Shown here: piece after piece, positions 1 to 12,529 of the stretch
Layout of the letters: each line of letters opens with the position of its first letter
How positions within the stretch are numbered: the first letter of the stretch is position 1
Origin: Triatoma infestans
Lineage: Eukaryota; Arthropoda; Insecta; Hemiptera; Reduviidae
Assembly (NCBI GenBank): GCA_011037195.1
Contig: JAAEAF010003567.1
Location: forward strand, 62,001 to 126,000
Reading direction: 5' to 3'
Length of the DNA stretch: 64,000 nt
Position numbers and translations under genes: made by a program
Notes under the pieces: model-generated
What the model was told of the DNA's origin: nothing
The model's input: the letters and a program-made list of their open reading frames with translations, nothing else
The model's database searches: none

Positions 1-3000
1 AAAAGAAGTGGAGAAAACCTTAGAAAAGTACAACAAGCATTATTAGCCGCTTCCGGTCAATCAGCTGGTGATGTTCAGATTAAACTTGAAGTGATTGATG
101 AAGGAGATGATGGCGACCAAATACTTGACAGAGATGGCTTACCAAAGAAGAAATCTCTTACTAAGAAGAAAGAACCTGATGTGCCAAATATTATTCCTAG
201 AATGGTATACAAATTTGTACTATAGTAATAAAGCTAGTTTCCATGTCTTTTAATATCTAGATACTTAAAACTGGCTTTCTGAAATCAATGTCATTCCTTT
301 TCTCCGCATAGATTTTCTACGATTTTAATTCAGAGTCATTTCTTAAGATTCTAATTACCAATTAGTATCTTTTACCAAGCTAGGATCTATCGAATAGAGA
401 GTGCACTCATTGCATCACAGCTGTTAACACGTTCCTATGTAATGTTGGAATACAATTTACTTTTGAAGTAAAGGTAGTCTCTTGTGGTTTCATCTATATT
501 TAGTTTGATTATGAACATAAAAATTTATCATACTGAACTTCCTTGCCGGCGTCTCTCCAGCTTCCCAACGCGCACTATTTAGGTATCCGTTCAACTTATG
601 ATATTCAAATATATTGATATCATCAAAATATGCTGACTTATTCATCCTATACTAACAATCCTGTCAGTTTTGGTAAAAGAAATGTTGACAATTAAATTTT
701 GAAGTTATATTATTTTGTAAGATTTCTTCCTAATTCCAGTGTTATAGAAGATAATTAGACTTTGTTATTAGATAACAAGGATTATATGACAAACAATCCT
801 TTTTTTAAATAAAAATTTTATTTAAAAGTGCATGTGTTTGTGTTTATATATTTATGGAAGTATTATTAAGTCCAAAAATAAAAACCAATCAAAATTGAAA
901 TGATAATTAGACAAATTTCTTCTGAGCGGAAGGTAGAAATTAAAAGATACCCAAGTCTTTAAGTGAAGTACCCAACAATAAGTAGGTGATATTTAAAGTG
1001 GCAAACTCTCACTAATATAATGATTAAACTCGACTTTCGAAGTGTATTACGGTATTTACTATTTCATAAATTAGTTCTGTGACCGTACTTTAATTTGATC
1101 ATATAGTTTCTTTCACTAGGGCCGGGTTTGATATAGTGGTTATGAGTATAGACTTGTAATTGGGAGGTCCCTAGTACGAGGCCCGCGTTATAACTGCTTA
1201 AGTTTATATTAGTCAAAAACATTTCAGTAGTATAGTATGTGCTTCCGACCCCGTCCACGAAACCTAATTTGGTAGTTGGATGTTAAGCCTGCCTGAAAAA
1301 ATAGTCATACTTTACTAGTTACTTTCACGCTTTCTTTTCAATAGCTTTTTCGTTAATTTTTTTAATAATTATAATTTATTTATAATTATAAATGTTTTGT
1401 AGATAGTAAGTCGAAATGGAAAGGTATACACATGTTTATTATGTTCGGCTGAAGAGAAGGTGCAAGGCGATGCAAAAGCCATTATTACACACATGAGAGA
1501 AACACATAACATTCGTCTCTATATATGCGACATGTGTGGTATGGAATTCTTGAAAAGGACTGAATTATCAGCACACTTTGATCAACATGTTGCCACTGAG
1601 GAAGGTGATTTCCAGTGTGATGTTTGTAATCGTGTTTTTAACAATCTTCGTCTGTTCAGAGTACATAAAAGGATGCATCAACCACAACCTAAGAATCATA
1701 TTTGTGAAATATGTGGCAAGGGTTTCTTGTAAGTATTTCTCAAATTAAATTTGAATAATTTTCTCAGATTTCGTTTCATTCGAATTCGTTATATTTTATA
1801 ATTAGTGAATCCACTCAATAACCTTCATCTTGTTCGGCTTTTACCAAAAGAATATTATCTATTGTAGATCTCGAAATACATTAGAAGAACATATGAATGT
1901 GCATACAGGTACTCGACCATATAAATGCAATGATTGTGGCAAAGACTTTGCATCTAAATATTCAGCCCGAGCTCATGAAAAAACTCATACAGAACGGCCG
2001 AGACCATATAAGTGTTCGCAGTGCAATAAGTCATTTATTACTGAACAAAATCTCTTACAGCATGAAAGAACTCATGTTGCTGTTAGGAGTTATTCATGTC
2101 AAGTTTGTGGTAAAATTTTTTTTAGATTATTTTTAAATTTAATATTATTTATAATATACTCAATTATATTAGCAGAGAATCATTTTGGGTCATTGACCGG
2201 CTTTGGATATTCACTCAAATTCAAAATGCATTGATAAACAGTATCTTGACATGACAATATAGCGCGCACAAGCAAAGTCAAAGTTCACGTGTACCATTGA
2301 TTGGCAATTTATTGACATTTTCTATACATTTCAGCTAAACAATCCTGAACAGTTCATCTAACCCTGTACAATACAAAATGCTTCATCCAGTCCATGTTAT
2401 TCATTTGCTAATTACTTTTATTAAATATTGTAAAATGGGTGTTGAGGTTTGGTCACGAAAAAACCATCACATCGCAAGTAATGGTATGTCACAAGTTAAA
2501 CTATAGATTTTTTAAGAAATTCAAAAAGAAAAATTTTTACCCTGAAAAAGGCAATGAGTTTAACGAAACGTCGGTGAAAATTTGAAAAAAGAGTTTTTTT
2601 GAGGCCGAGCAGTCGTAACGAACATCAAAACTTATATTAAACTTATTTATTAATTAAGTGCACTACGCTCTTGAAAGAAATAGGGTGTTCCGGCGGCGTA
2701 CTGCCGGCTCCGTACAATATTCTTCGTCGCAGAAAACACTGTCCGTCACTGAGTGAGGTGTAGAGATTCACGGAAAGAAAAATCCAAGGCAGATAACTGG
2801 ATTCGAACTCGGGACCCTCCGCAAACAAATCCAGCGTGCTATCACTGAGCTAACCCCATCCCTAAACTTTGTTTTTAAATTGTTTATAATTATTTTTTAA
2901 TTTCACAATTTATTATGAGTGTAAAGTAATTAAATAAGGCCTATTTTTTCATTTAAGCTTTACATCTAACTATAAATATATTAGATATCCTGGAAGGAGG

Positions 3001-6000
3001 CATATAGCAAATGCACTTATTTATAATACTCAACTAAAATCCAAAGCCTATGCAAGGAATCGAACCCACTGCTGCCTCTGTTTTGCTGTCCGTTCTTCTT
3101 AAACGATTCACCTATTTATTATGACAATTCAATTAATTATTTTACCATTTTAAATTTAATTTATTAAACCAGAGAAGAAGCACTGCATTTGAATTTTCAA
3201 GAACATATTCTTCTATTTTTTGCTCTTTTAAAATGAATAAACGTTGCTTGTGCGGATATGCCATTCTCTGTTTATCAAGTTCTCTTCAAGGTTGACGAAC
3301 ATTCGAAACCAGTCGATGACAGTAAAATGAAGCGAGCTATGAAGAAAAAAACTGTCTTGATGTTTTTGATTCTGCAGCCCACACCCCTTTTTTCTTTTGC
3401 TAACAATATGACGCATATGTTATTTTGTTTAGGAAAATCTTTTAGTTCAGGCCGAAATTTGGAAGTACATTGCGTAGTACATACTGGATATAAGCCATTT
3501 ATTTGTAGAATGTGTGGAAAAGCATTTGCTAGGAAGGCTGAAATTAGAGACCATGAGAGAACTCATACCGGTGAAAAGCCTTATCAATGTGAATTTTGTG
3601 GAGCCACGTTTGGGTTAGTAATTAATCGGCCTCCACTATACATTAGCTTAATAAACTATGGAAAATATTTCTTTTTAATTTTATGACATGTTATTTTCGG
3701 AAAAAGTTTATTTAAAAGGGTTCCAGGGGGGAAGTATGATGTTATTTTTTTAGCTTTTAGAAAGTTTCTCTTTTAAGTACCCTTTTGAGTATGAAGTCCA
3801 CCCGTTTATATATTAACAACAATCAAACGTGATGAAGATCCATGTTTAAAGAAAATTTGTCAGTTAGAAATTGTGAGAGTTACACATATGAGAAAGTTTC
3901 ACATCAGTTTTTTTTTTTTTTTAACCAAATAAAAACAGCCAAATTGAGCAGATTATTCCAAACGAATGGTTCTTTTGGGAATAAAACCATATTTAGCTAT
4001 ATTAATTTTTCTATTCTGTAATTTTTGAAAGATTGATGTTAACTAATTTATTTGTACATTTACTTTTTTTCTTTTAAATTTAAAAATGACATTTATTTCC
4101 AGTCAAAGAAGTAATTTGCAATCACATAAGAGAGCAACACATTACGATGATAAGAGATATCAATGTGTTGAATGTGGTAAAGCTTTTAAAAGGCGGCGAC
4201 TACTCGATTATCATATTAAAGCGGCACATACTGGTGAAAGACCTTATAAATGTCAAATTTGTAGTGCTACATTCATTTATCCCGAACATTTTAAGAAACA
4301 TAGAAGAATACATACTGGTGAAAAACCCTATCAATGTGAAGTAAGTGTTAAGAGAGTTGATTATTTATAATTCTGTAAAGTTTATTTAGCAAAATACTAG
4401 GAAATCCCTATGTTTTCGGATTAGAACTGTCCTTAGTTTTGGTATAATCAGATGTTTTGTCCATATCCATAGGCGCGACCTCAATCCTGAATAGATTTCG
4501 TTGCATGACGAAAGCCTGAAATATGTTAATTTTGTTCTTAACATATAGGATCATCTGTAATTATATACAGAATTATTTGAGGGATAATAATTTAAATAAA
4601 ATAATTTTATTTCTAGGTATGTGGCAAAGCCTTCAATAGCCGAGATAATCGTAATGCTCATAGATTTGTACATAGTGATAAGAAGCCTTACGAATGTTTA
4701 GTTTGTGGCGTTGGTTTTATGCGCAAACCGCAGCTGTACAATCACATGCAAGCGCGGGTATTGTAATTTCATTTTATATATATATATATATAAAAAACAG
4801 CTGAAAAATTGTTAAAAATGTATTGTAAAAAATCATATTTATATAGTTTATTATTCTTATTGTAATTAAATTCTATTTCAGCTGTTGTGCAAGATATGTT
4901 AATAATTCAATGAATGACTTGTTAATAGTCTAAAAAAAAGAAGTGAGTGTTTTATATAAGTTATATTTAGATAAACTCTCAATTTTATCAATTTTAGGGT
5001 CACGTTAATGATACGATAGTAGTTAATCAGCCACGGTTGACTACGGATGAAGATCTACTTGCTCAGCAAGCAGAAGAAGCACAACTGGCCGCTGCAATGA
5101 GTGAGCAACCCAAATGGCAAAATGATGAGGTAAAATATAACTTTCTTACTTCTTATTAGTTTATAGTCTATATATAAGTATATGTAAATATTTGATAACA
5201 AATAGTAAGTTTTAAAAGTATTATATCGATTTTGATGGTAATTTATTCCTCTAGTACAGTAAGTGAAAGTAAAAAAAAAATTGTAAATCTCTTAACTTTC
5301 CCGTTCTTAAAACTGTAACTATGATCAGGTTTAAAACAGTTTGGGTAAAATAAGTGACAAATAACTTGTTTTTTAATTAAAATTTATAAAATATTTACAG
5401 TTAAAAAATTTGGTGTGGAGCACTCAAAGGACTTTCTCTGACTGCAGTTAATACAATTATAAAATTTACAAATTTTCTTTCAACTTCGATTTTTTTTTTT
5501 TCAGAGCTCTAACGTAAATATAGCAGGGTGGAGTTAGGTAATCACTTCAATGTAGTCACAATGTAGTGGAACTCAAAAAAAAAAAAATATAAAATTTAAC
5601 GCCACAAATTCCACAGAATCCCCTTAAAGTTTTTAGAAGAACGATTCAAATAAAAGTGATAGGTTTATATCTGTGCAGTCAGCATTCCAAGTTTAAGGAA
5701 GACGTCATGGTGGTTTTCGAAAATATTCCAGAAAACTTTTGAATTGTCTTCAAATTTGGAATCTAATGCATATATTATATCTAATGTGTTATTATATAGC
5801 TGGTAGAATAATACAGTAAACCAATATTATATAGCTGGTAGAATCATACAGTGAACTGAAGTGATACTTTAGAGGAAACCTTAACGCTTACTGCTTGCCC
5901 AGAACCTCCTATAAAATAAATATTCCCAAAAAAACGTTTCAAATAAAAGGGATAGGTATTTATTTACATATATAGATAGAACAGGATAGGATATGTAGAA

Positions 6001-9000
6001 AGCTCAAAGAAAATCGCGAAAATGAATAAAAAAAAAAAAATTATTCAGTAAATCGCACTTTTGGTTGATGAATTTTACCCGAAACCTTCGAGTCAGAAAA
6101 ACAAAACCGAATTGCAAGCTTGGCTTTTTGCGATTTTTCATCTTTGAGATATATTTTATATTTCTATCTATCACACACATACATACAAACCATTCGCTAA
6201 AATCTTTTTTCGTACTCAAGGGATATCTCAAAACATGTATTTCCGGTGAAAACTCACTTTCGAAAATCTGAACGATCTCAATACTTCCTTTTATTTGGAT
6301 TAAGAGAAAGTAAAAAATTGGGACATTTCTACTTATAGAAGTAGCTTTTATTCAGCCTATAAACAGAGTTAATTTTTATTCTCTCTTATTCTGTATGAGG
6401 AAGTATTGTGATCGTTCAGAAATTTCGCAATTGAGTTTTCATCGGAAATACATGTTTTTGAGGTCCCTTGAAAAGGAAGAAGTTTTTAGCCAAATGGTTT
6501 ATATGTGTTGTGTCTATATGTGCATATGTGTCTGTTTGTGTGTTTCTAAAAAACGAAAAATCGCAAGAATCTCAAACTTGATATTTTGTTAAGCTACCAC
6601 CAGCGCATCTAACGTCAAAATACATCAATCGAAAGTGCAACTTTACTGAATAGTTTTTCAGATTTTTCGCTATTTTTTTTAAGCTTCGTATACTACCTAC
6701 GTCAGGGGTGAGCAACCTTTTTAATCAACAGGCCAATTTAAATTTTAAAATTTTTTGGCGGGCCGCACATTTACAAAACTTTATTTATAATAAACATTAG
6801 AATGAAAAATATAAAGTTTAAAAAAAGTAAAGATTCATATACAAATTTTAATGCAAAATAAAAACAAACAAGAAAATAACAGAAAAACGAATTTACTTGA
6901 AATTTTTAATGAGAAATTTGGCATTGTTTTTCAACAATGTTGATCAGTCGGCAAGCTGATCAATATCAGCCGGAATTGATGAGGTAGCTACACGTACGCA
7001 GCTTTCTAATCGTGCATCACTCAGTCTTGATCGGTGGTCATTTTTGATTAATTTCATGGTTGAAAATAATTGTTCGCAAACATACGTACTTCCGAACAGA
7101 GACATCATTTGCTTTGCATTTTTCGTCAAAAGTGAAAATTTTTCAGGGCTCACATAAGATTTATAAAAATTTTCGATGTTTACTGAGAAGAATACATTTT
7201 TTAAATCGGTATTGTTCTGCATGTCAAGCACTTCCATTTGAAAGCCTTCGGGAACTTATCCACATCGATATTAAATGGCGAGGAAAACATTTTCATGAAA
7301 ACCGCTGTCTTCTCAGCTTTGAGCATGTGGAATCGTAATTGAAATTCGTTGATTAAAATGCCTATATATTGTGCGTATTTTTGAGAAGTAGTAACGTTTT
7401 CTTTTTCTAAATGTGGAAAGTGAGACACATTATTCTGCAAAAGTTGCTGTTTCCACAATTTTAATTTGCGCTCAAAGCCCTGAATTTTATCATACAAATT
7501 GTGAATAAACTGTCCTTTGCCTTGAAGTTCCACATTAAGATCATTGAGATGCTGAGTCATGTCGATAAGAAACCCAGAATCGCACATCCATTCTTTATTT
7601 CCAAAATGAGGAAAGGCATATCCCTTCATATCCAAGAACAATTGTATTTCGCTTTTTACACGTCTAAGACGCGGCGCCTTCGTATTGCATGTTTAAACAA
7701 GTCGCCGACAAGAGAGTAACTCGTCACAAAAAATTGTTTCTGTTTAGTATGTACTACCATTTTATTATAATTACTTTTATAACAATATATGGATGGGAGA
7801 AAGTCGATAAAATAAATTCAATTTTAGAAATGCTTGGCGGGCCGCATAAACATGTTTAACGGGCCGCGTGTTGCTCATCCCTGACCCACGTATATTACAT
7901 TTTTAACATTAATACTTTTATTTCAAGCATTTCTCCAGTAAAATTGTTTTTGAGCTTTCTGGAGAAAGCAACGTTAAGATTTCCTCTAAATAAATTCCCA
8001 CTTAAGTACAATTATGACTTTGTCTTCAATATAATATTAAGATATATTCATAGCATTATTTGAATTTCAAATTTGAAAGAAATTGGTTAACCGGACGTGC
8101 GACTTTACAGAACAGTTTTAGAGTTTTTGGTATTTTCTCGAAAACACAAGATTTTGTTTAAACTTAGAAGCCTAACTGCACAATTATAAACAAATCACTT
8201 TTATTGGAAACATATTTTGTAAAAATTTGGTTTTATAGATGCTGATGAATTGGGACATTAATTTCCAATGTTATTTGTTCAGTTATGGTCTGGACTACAT
8301 ACAATGTAATCATTCAACTCTGTCTAGCTGGTCATGTATCCCCCACCAACTCTATATTTATGTTTGGACAAAAGAATAAAATTTCTGGTTTAAGTTTTGT
8401 ATCATTGTATTAACTTTTTTATTTACTTATATTGTTTAAGATATTTACATTACTGCAAATTTAATGCATAATTTGTTTTAATATGTAAACTATTATATTG
8501 AAATGAGCTTCTTTTTGTACGCGTTTATTGCCAGTTTAATCATTGTTTTGAATTCAAGAGAATCCAGAATATAAGAAACCAATATTAGTTGACAGCTGAC
8601 ATAATTGTTTCTTTTAGTCGTGGTCAAAACGTGGGCAGAAACCTTAAGATCGACTAGCTACGTTCATTTTTTTGAATTGTGTGTATGTATATCTGTATAT
8701 ACGATGGTTTACGATTTGCGTCGGTGAAAGGTATTTGATCTATTTCTCTGACGGACTTTTGTATTTTTGTATTTTTGCAAATATACTTAAAGGTGGGGAC
8801 ATAAGCGCCTTTATTTTCAAGATGGAAAAATGTAATATTGCATTAAAAAAAGAAGTAAAATATGAAGCGTCATATTTTATCGGATAGAAGGTGGATACAA
8901 TTTGTAAAAATAGCCGATAAAACGCTCTAAAGGGGTGAGGAAGCTATTGTGCCAATTATGTAATAATGTGTCACTGTAAACTTGTGCCATTTACTGTAAT

Positions 9001-9813
9001 AGTAAGAGGTGTTGCTTTTCTATTTGAAAGTGCTTCACTTTTATTTATTAACATATAAAAGAGAAAATTGATTTCAAGGGATTTTATAGGACTGCTCTTC
9101 AAAGTTCTTTTATATATATTTTTGGTGGAATGGAAGCAGTATTAACTAATTTATTTAATTATTAAAATTAAAATAATTATGAATATAAACTTCTGAATAG
9201 AATTATTTGGATGATAAGAGAAAGTCATAGTTATTTAAAAGCAGATATGTTTTTATTTAAAATTTTAAAATAGGTTTACTAAATTACATGTTAAAAAATA
9301 CTTTTTTTAGGACCAAGAGACTGAGACTAAAGTTTATATTAGTGAATTAAAAGAACACGTAATTATACAACCTAGTAAGAATGAGGAAGTGGGAGAAGAA
9401 GGCCATTATACGGAAGAAGTTGGGCATCTTATTATCGATGGACCGGTAATTGTTTTCTTTTTCTGAAATAAAATCTTTTAGACTAATATCTACACATTCA
9501 AAACATTGTTTTTATTCAGCACATATTTATATATTTATTTGAATTTAAGGTTCATTTTGCTGATGGAGATACTTTAGAATTAGCTACGGCTGATGGCACT
9601 GCAACATTAGCGGAAGGTATGGAAGGCGCACATCATTTAGTTGTACCAGCTGGGGCTACTGTAAGAACATCACAACCAGGTACAGAGTACACTGTTGAAG
9701 CGGGTGATGGTACTACAATGCAGACTGCAAATGGGCAGGTACATCTTGTTCAGATAACACTACCTGAATCATCGGAACCTCATACAGCATGGTTCAATAT
9801 TGTGGAACAGTAA
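1..9813 (+). CDS. C2H2 zinc-finger protein, 13 fingers (5' partial)
   Basis: Probable DNA-binding nuclear regulator; I do not recognise the ortholog. Nine exons join in one frame: 1-204, 1403-1728, 1868-2109, 3433-3613, 4103-4340, 4617-4757, 4998-5129, 9311-9445, 9550-9813 (620 aa, TAA stop). The window opens inside an exon, so the start lies upstream. Residues 1-70 are acidic then lysine-rich (KKKSLTKKK). About residues 77-446 hold 13 C2H2 fingers, many with TGEKPY-type linkers. The first finger (YTCLLC) has an unusually long Cys-His spacing. The last, split between exons 6 and 7, ends HMQARGH, a longer His-His spacing. Several fingers are cut by introns, each restored exactly by the splice phase. 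The tail (447-620) is acidic and Thr/Gly/Ala-rich, with no finger, and ends WFNIVEQ; it could be an activation or oligomerisation region (inference). Intron 7 is 4.2 kb and repeat-filled. Confidence 0.88.
1118..1300 (+). mobile_element. tRNA-derived SINE-like repeat in intron 1
   Basis: Within the zinc-finger gene's intron 1 (205-1402), a GC-richer patch starts GCCGGGTTTGATATAGTGG, which resembles a pol III A box. It continues into a B-box-like TACGAGGCCCG about 60 bases later and then an unrelated body. This is the layout of a tRNA-derived SINE, not of a working tRNA, because the arms do not fold cleanly. No target-site duplication was found. I see nothing else in intron 1. Confidence 0.45.
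2670..2862 (-). mobile_element. tRNA-derived SINE, family 1 (minus strand)
   Basis: Read on the minus strand it starts GGGGTTAGCTCAGTGATAGC (A box), has GAGTTCGAATCC (B box), then a body with ACACTGTCC- and GCCGGC-like blocks shared with the copies at 14.6, 27.1, 35.0, 57.8 and 59.2 kb. It lies in intron 3 of the zinc-finger gene, opposite to the gene. The shared body after the tRNA head identifies a SINE rather than a tRNA gene. Confidence 0.7.
3285..3345 (+). repeat. Decayed hammerhead-bearing repeat fragment
   Basis: TTGACGA, ATTCGAAACCAGTCGATGAC and then AAAATGAAGC match the 3' half of the hammerhead-like element seen intact at 54.1 kb (CGAAACCGGTCGATGAC followed by AGAAGC). Stem II is lost. 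It sits about 90 bp before exon 4 of the zinc-finger gene. Confidence 0.5.
3614..4102 (+). other. Intron 4 of the zinc-finger gene, no recognised content
   Basis: 489 bp, AT-rich, with a T13 run near 3910. I see no gene or repeat that I can name here. Confidence 0.6.
5600..5970. repeat. Dispersed repeat, 'AGCATTCCAAGTTTAAGG' family
   Basis: The phrases AAATAAAAGTGATAGGTTTA and AGCATTCCAAGTTTAAGG recur at about 61.6 kb and, in part, at 39.6-39.8, 40.8 and 48.85 kb. Related wording (GGTAGAAT.ATACAGT) is tandemly doubled at 5793-5860. The copies are interspersed and non-coding, probably a decayed non-autonomous transposon; ends not defined. Confidence 0.5.
6205..6560. repeat. Dispersed 'GAGGAAGTATTGCGATCG' repeat, inverted pair
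   Basis: At 6230-6295 the sequence reads TTTCCGGTGAAAACTCA, then TTTCGAAAATCTGAACGAT and AATACTTCC. At 6396-6470 the complementary order appears (GAGGAAGTATTGTGATCG, then TTTTCATCGGAAATACATG). The same words occur near 16.69, 27.70, 40.50, 45.68, 49.26 and 57.66 kb, so this is a high-copy family. The opposed pair suggests fold-back structure or two insertions. Confidence 0.6.
6695..7891 (-). mobile_element. hAT transposon, internally deleted
   Basis: The element (6703-7883) has imperfect terminal inverted repeats, CAGGGGTGAGCAAC left and GTTGCTCATCCCTG right. It is flanked by 8-bp duplications ACCTACGT (6695-6702) and ACCCACGT (7884-7891), the length expected for hAT. GGGCCGC words recur near both ends. 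Inside, on the minus strand, is the C-terminal half of a hAT transposase. It lies in intron 7 of the zinc-finger gene. At about 1.18 kb it is too short to encode a whole transposase. Confidence 0.85.
6944..7641 (-). pseudogene. hAT transposase C-terminal fragment, frameshifted
   Basis: Two overlapping minus-strand frames (7641-7201 and 7237-6944) form one hAT transposase fragment. The downstream part has the hAT dimerisation signature: SLFGSTYVCEQLFSTMK, then SRLSDARLES and VATSSI. This resembles the domesticated GTF2IRD2/ZBED-type hAT relatives. The frame changes near 7225-7237, where the upstream frame ends DKFPKAF and the downstream one resumes FQMEVLD, consistent with a one-base deletion. 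The N-terminal BED finger and the first catalytic regions are missing, so it is non-functional. Confidence 0.8.
7892..9310 (+). other. Rest of intron 7, zinc-finger gene
   Basis: 1.4 kb of AT-rich intron without a recognisable gene. A 71-codon open frame at 8672-8887 has no recognisable domain and I do not call it a gene. Repeat-like wording shared with 5.4-5.6 kb occurs around 8160-8350. Confidence 0.5.
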
Positions 9814-12225
9814 AAGAGATAAGATAGTGAAATTTTGTAAGCGAATGAATTTTTCAACAAAAAAAAAAGATAGCTAAGAATTTTATAACTTTATAAAAAC
9901 CATCGAAAATGTTGGAACCGTCGAAATTTAATACTTGGTTGATGATATACTTAACTAAACTTTCGTTATGATAGGATCTCTTTCGGGTAGGGTAATAACT
10001 TCAGTTTCTATTTAAGGCAACTTATTAATTGTGAATAATACACTGTAAGTCACAGATAATCAGAACCACTCATTGAGCCTTAACTATTAAGTAATATTTG
10101 ACTTATTCATCGAGTGACTCGTTTTGTGTTGCCTATTTATTTTTTTCCCCTTAGTTTATGTTGAATTTTATTTTAACTTCACAGGAACACATTCTTTGCA
10201 CTTAGATTTGGTCGACATATGAAAATGTAGTTACAACTACGTTGAAAATGTTAATCTGTTACGTTATATATAAAAAAAATTATCAAAATTATCTATATAA
10301 GACAGAAAGTTATATATTTTAGAAGTTGTTCCCAGCTCATATTCAGATACTTGTTAAAAGGAATTCACTATACTGTTATTGTAACATACAGATTCAGTTT
10401 TTGACAAAACGTATGGACTGACATTTTCTCCAATATGCAGCAAAATGATAATAATTTCGTTCCCAGTGTTGAATAGGAGAGCGATTAAATGCTAAAAAAG
10501 TTATTAACTAGTTAAACAATAATGTTAAGAATTATTTTTAATAATAATGTAAATAATTGTAAATACTTACAGTTTTATATATGTAAATGTATTTACCCTA
10601 TTCATTATATATATAATGAGTGTATATATATCTGGTTAATCTTATTTAATTTTCTAATTCAAGTCATATATATATATATATATTTCTTTTGTAATGTTTG
10701 AACAATTTGACTGCTTGTGCTTTAATCAATCTTAATTTTTTTTTATTTTGTACAAATGTAAATTAGGGAATATTTTTCAGTTAGTAAAAAACATTGACAA
10801 AATACCACTGTAAATTGAATAAATTGAGATTAAGTGACGACATTTCCCAAATGAAAGTTCATAAAAATAGAATGAATTCTTGAAAGATTCGAAATAAAAT
10901 TAAATTTGTTGACAAATTTTAACAGGTTAGAATAAAAGAAGAAAAATGAATGGTCTGAATTAAGAAACTTGAGTTATAATTTTTAACGTGAATTGCCAGT
11001 ATTAATATCAAATTTAGAAGGAACATAGTCTTTTGAGAAATGACATCATAAAAAATAGTTTTGTAGTCGCCCGCATTCTGAAAATAGAAACAGCTTTGCC
11101 GAAATTCATTAAGACTATTGATTAACCAAAGATAGAGAAAATTTTGGAAGGGAGTTTCAGGCAAGCACCCTTTCTCCATCTTAGACTATTGTAGTGATAA
11201 TAACCGGTACCATAACTATACTTAATGGTTATTTGCTATTACTAACCGTATTTAAAAAATATACATAGGTATATTAATATTGAAATGACCAACATAATTA
11301 CTTTGGATCATCCAACCAAATATTCTGTTAATTAATAGTATGTTATAGCTAGTGCTAGGAGGTTTGATTTATAGATATTGTAGAATTAAAAATAAATCAC
11401 AACTTTTACTTTTAGGTGCTCAGATAATTATAATTATTATATCGAATATCCATTGGCCACAAACAAATCCAAGATACCATGCAACAAGGCTATAATCTTA
11501 ATAGCGCACGATCTATATCGTGTTTTAATATAAATTTTCTCAAAGCCTTTAGATTTATTGAACTTTATTGTTTCGTATTGTTCATTTTACAAAATCGATG
11601 TTCATAATGTAAATGTTATATTATTTATTATTATTTTTAAATTATATTTTAAATTAAATTTAATTTAGAAATATCAGAGGAATTTCAATATTCATTTGCA
11701 ACAAAAATCCATTAAGAATACTTTGAAATAAATAACAAATAACATTAAATAAATTTAATTTTGTTCAAAATCATTTTGGACTTGATGCTCTTTTTTACTT
11801 AAAACCAGAGTTGTAACCACAAAAGTTCCCAGTGATAAATAGGAGAGCGATTAAATGCTTAAAAAGTTATAAACTAGTTAAACAATAATGTTACAACCTA
11901 TATGTTTAGATGTTGAAAAAGAAGAAAAAATCTATGTTTTGAGATTAATATGGCATTTTATTATTTTTAATAACATTTGCTATTGTAGTTTTCATTACAA
12001 ATGGCCTCTTTGTTTCTTGAGTAGACTTGTGCTTTCTCTCCGTTTCGTTTCTCATAATGTTTTCCATAATTATAGAGAGATTAAGTTTTAAACAAAGCTT
12101 TTTGAGTCGGCACTGTGCCATAATATAAATTCACTATAATTTAATATAGGAATTAGCTATAAGGAGTAACTAAAAATTATTGATTTATATTTTTAACAAT
12201 AGTGGTATCAGCCGTTGTAGGTATG
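9814..12225 (+). other. 3' UTR and flank of the zinc-finger gene
   Basis: AT-rich DNA after the TAA stop. Candidate poly(A) signals AATAAA occur several times (for example near 10818 and 10893), so a 3' UTR of about 1 kb is plausible. A TA microsatellite lies at 10667-10682. Short open frames at 10919-11179 (minus) and 11888-12091 (plus) show no domains and I do not call them genes. Confidence 0.5.
10460..11892 (+). repeat. Direct repeat pair of about 68 bp, 1.37 kb apart
   Basis: 10460-10525 and 11827-11892 both read GTTCCCAGTG, then AATAGGAGAGCGATTAAATG and AACTAGTTAAACAATAATG, with a few differences. The coordinates span both copies and the unrelated DNA between. Origin unknown: a local duplication or two copies of a small element. 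Confidence 0.7.
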
Positions 12226-12271
12226 CTCTGGTGGTTGCTATCAGGAATGGGTCGTAAAAAACAACTATCTG

Positions 12272-12306
12272 GTCAACGTTTCTATGTATTTAATACCTTC
12301 ATCTCG
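12272..12306 (-). ncRNA. Hammerhead-like motif, left arm
   Basis: On the minus strand: GATGA, a stem II candidate GGTATTAAATACAT, then GAAACGTTGACC. The GAAAC box is intact here, while the CTGATGA box is reduced to GAGATGA. Confidence 0.4.
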
Positions 12307-12445
12307 ACTTATATATAATATAGATACTATATAAGTTTATCCAAACAAAGTACCAAGATGTATGTGTAGGCCATAATCTCTACATATCACCAATTTATCT
12401 TTGTACTTAGGATAAATTTTATACAATCTGTATTATATATAAGTT

Positions 12446-12480
12446 CTGATGAAGATGTTAAATACATCGCAAAGTTGGCC
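12446..12480 (+). ncRNA. Hammerhead-like motif, right arm
   Basis: CTGATGA, one extra A, stem II GATGT/ACATC with loop TAAAT, then GCAAAGTTGGCC. The GAAA box has an inserted C, so this copy is probably inactive. The extra nucleotide before stem II recurs in the other family members. Confidence 0.45.
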
Positions 12481-12529
12481 AGATAGTTGTTTTTTATTTA
12501 CGACCAATTCCTGATAGTAACCACCAGAG

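Larger units (their letters stand above)
12226..12529. mobile_element. Fold-back element, about 0.3 kb, with hammerhead-like arms
   Basis: The left arm (from 12226, CTCTGGTGGTTGCTATCAGG) and right arm (to about 12529, CCTGATAGTAACCACCAGAG) are inverted repeats of about 80 bp around an AT-rich centre. Each arm holds a hammerhead-like motif pointing outwards. This resembles inverted pairs of terminal pieces from Penelope-like elements (inference). No reading frame inside. Confidence 0.75.

Noticed and set aside
2643..2828. 61-codon minus-strand frame
   Set aside because: Lies inside a SINE and has no protein features.
10919..11179. 86-codon minus-strand frame after the zinc-finger gene
   Set aside because: AT-rich random-like composition and no recognisable motif.
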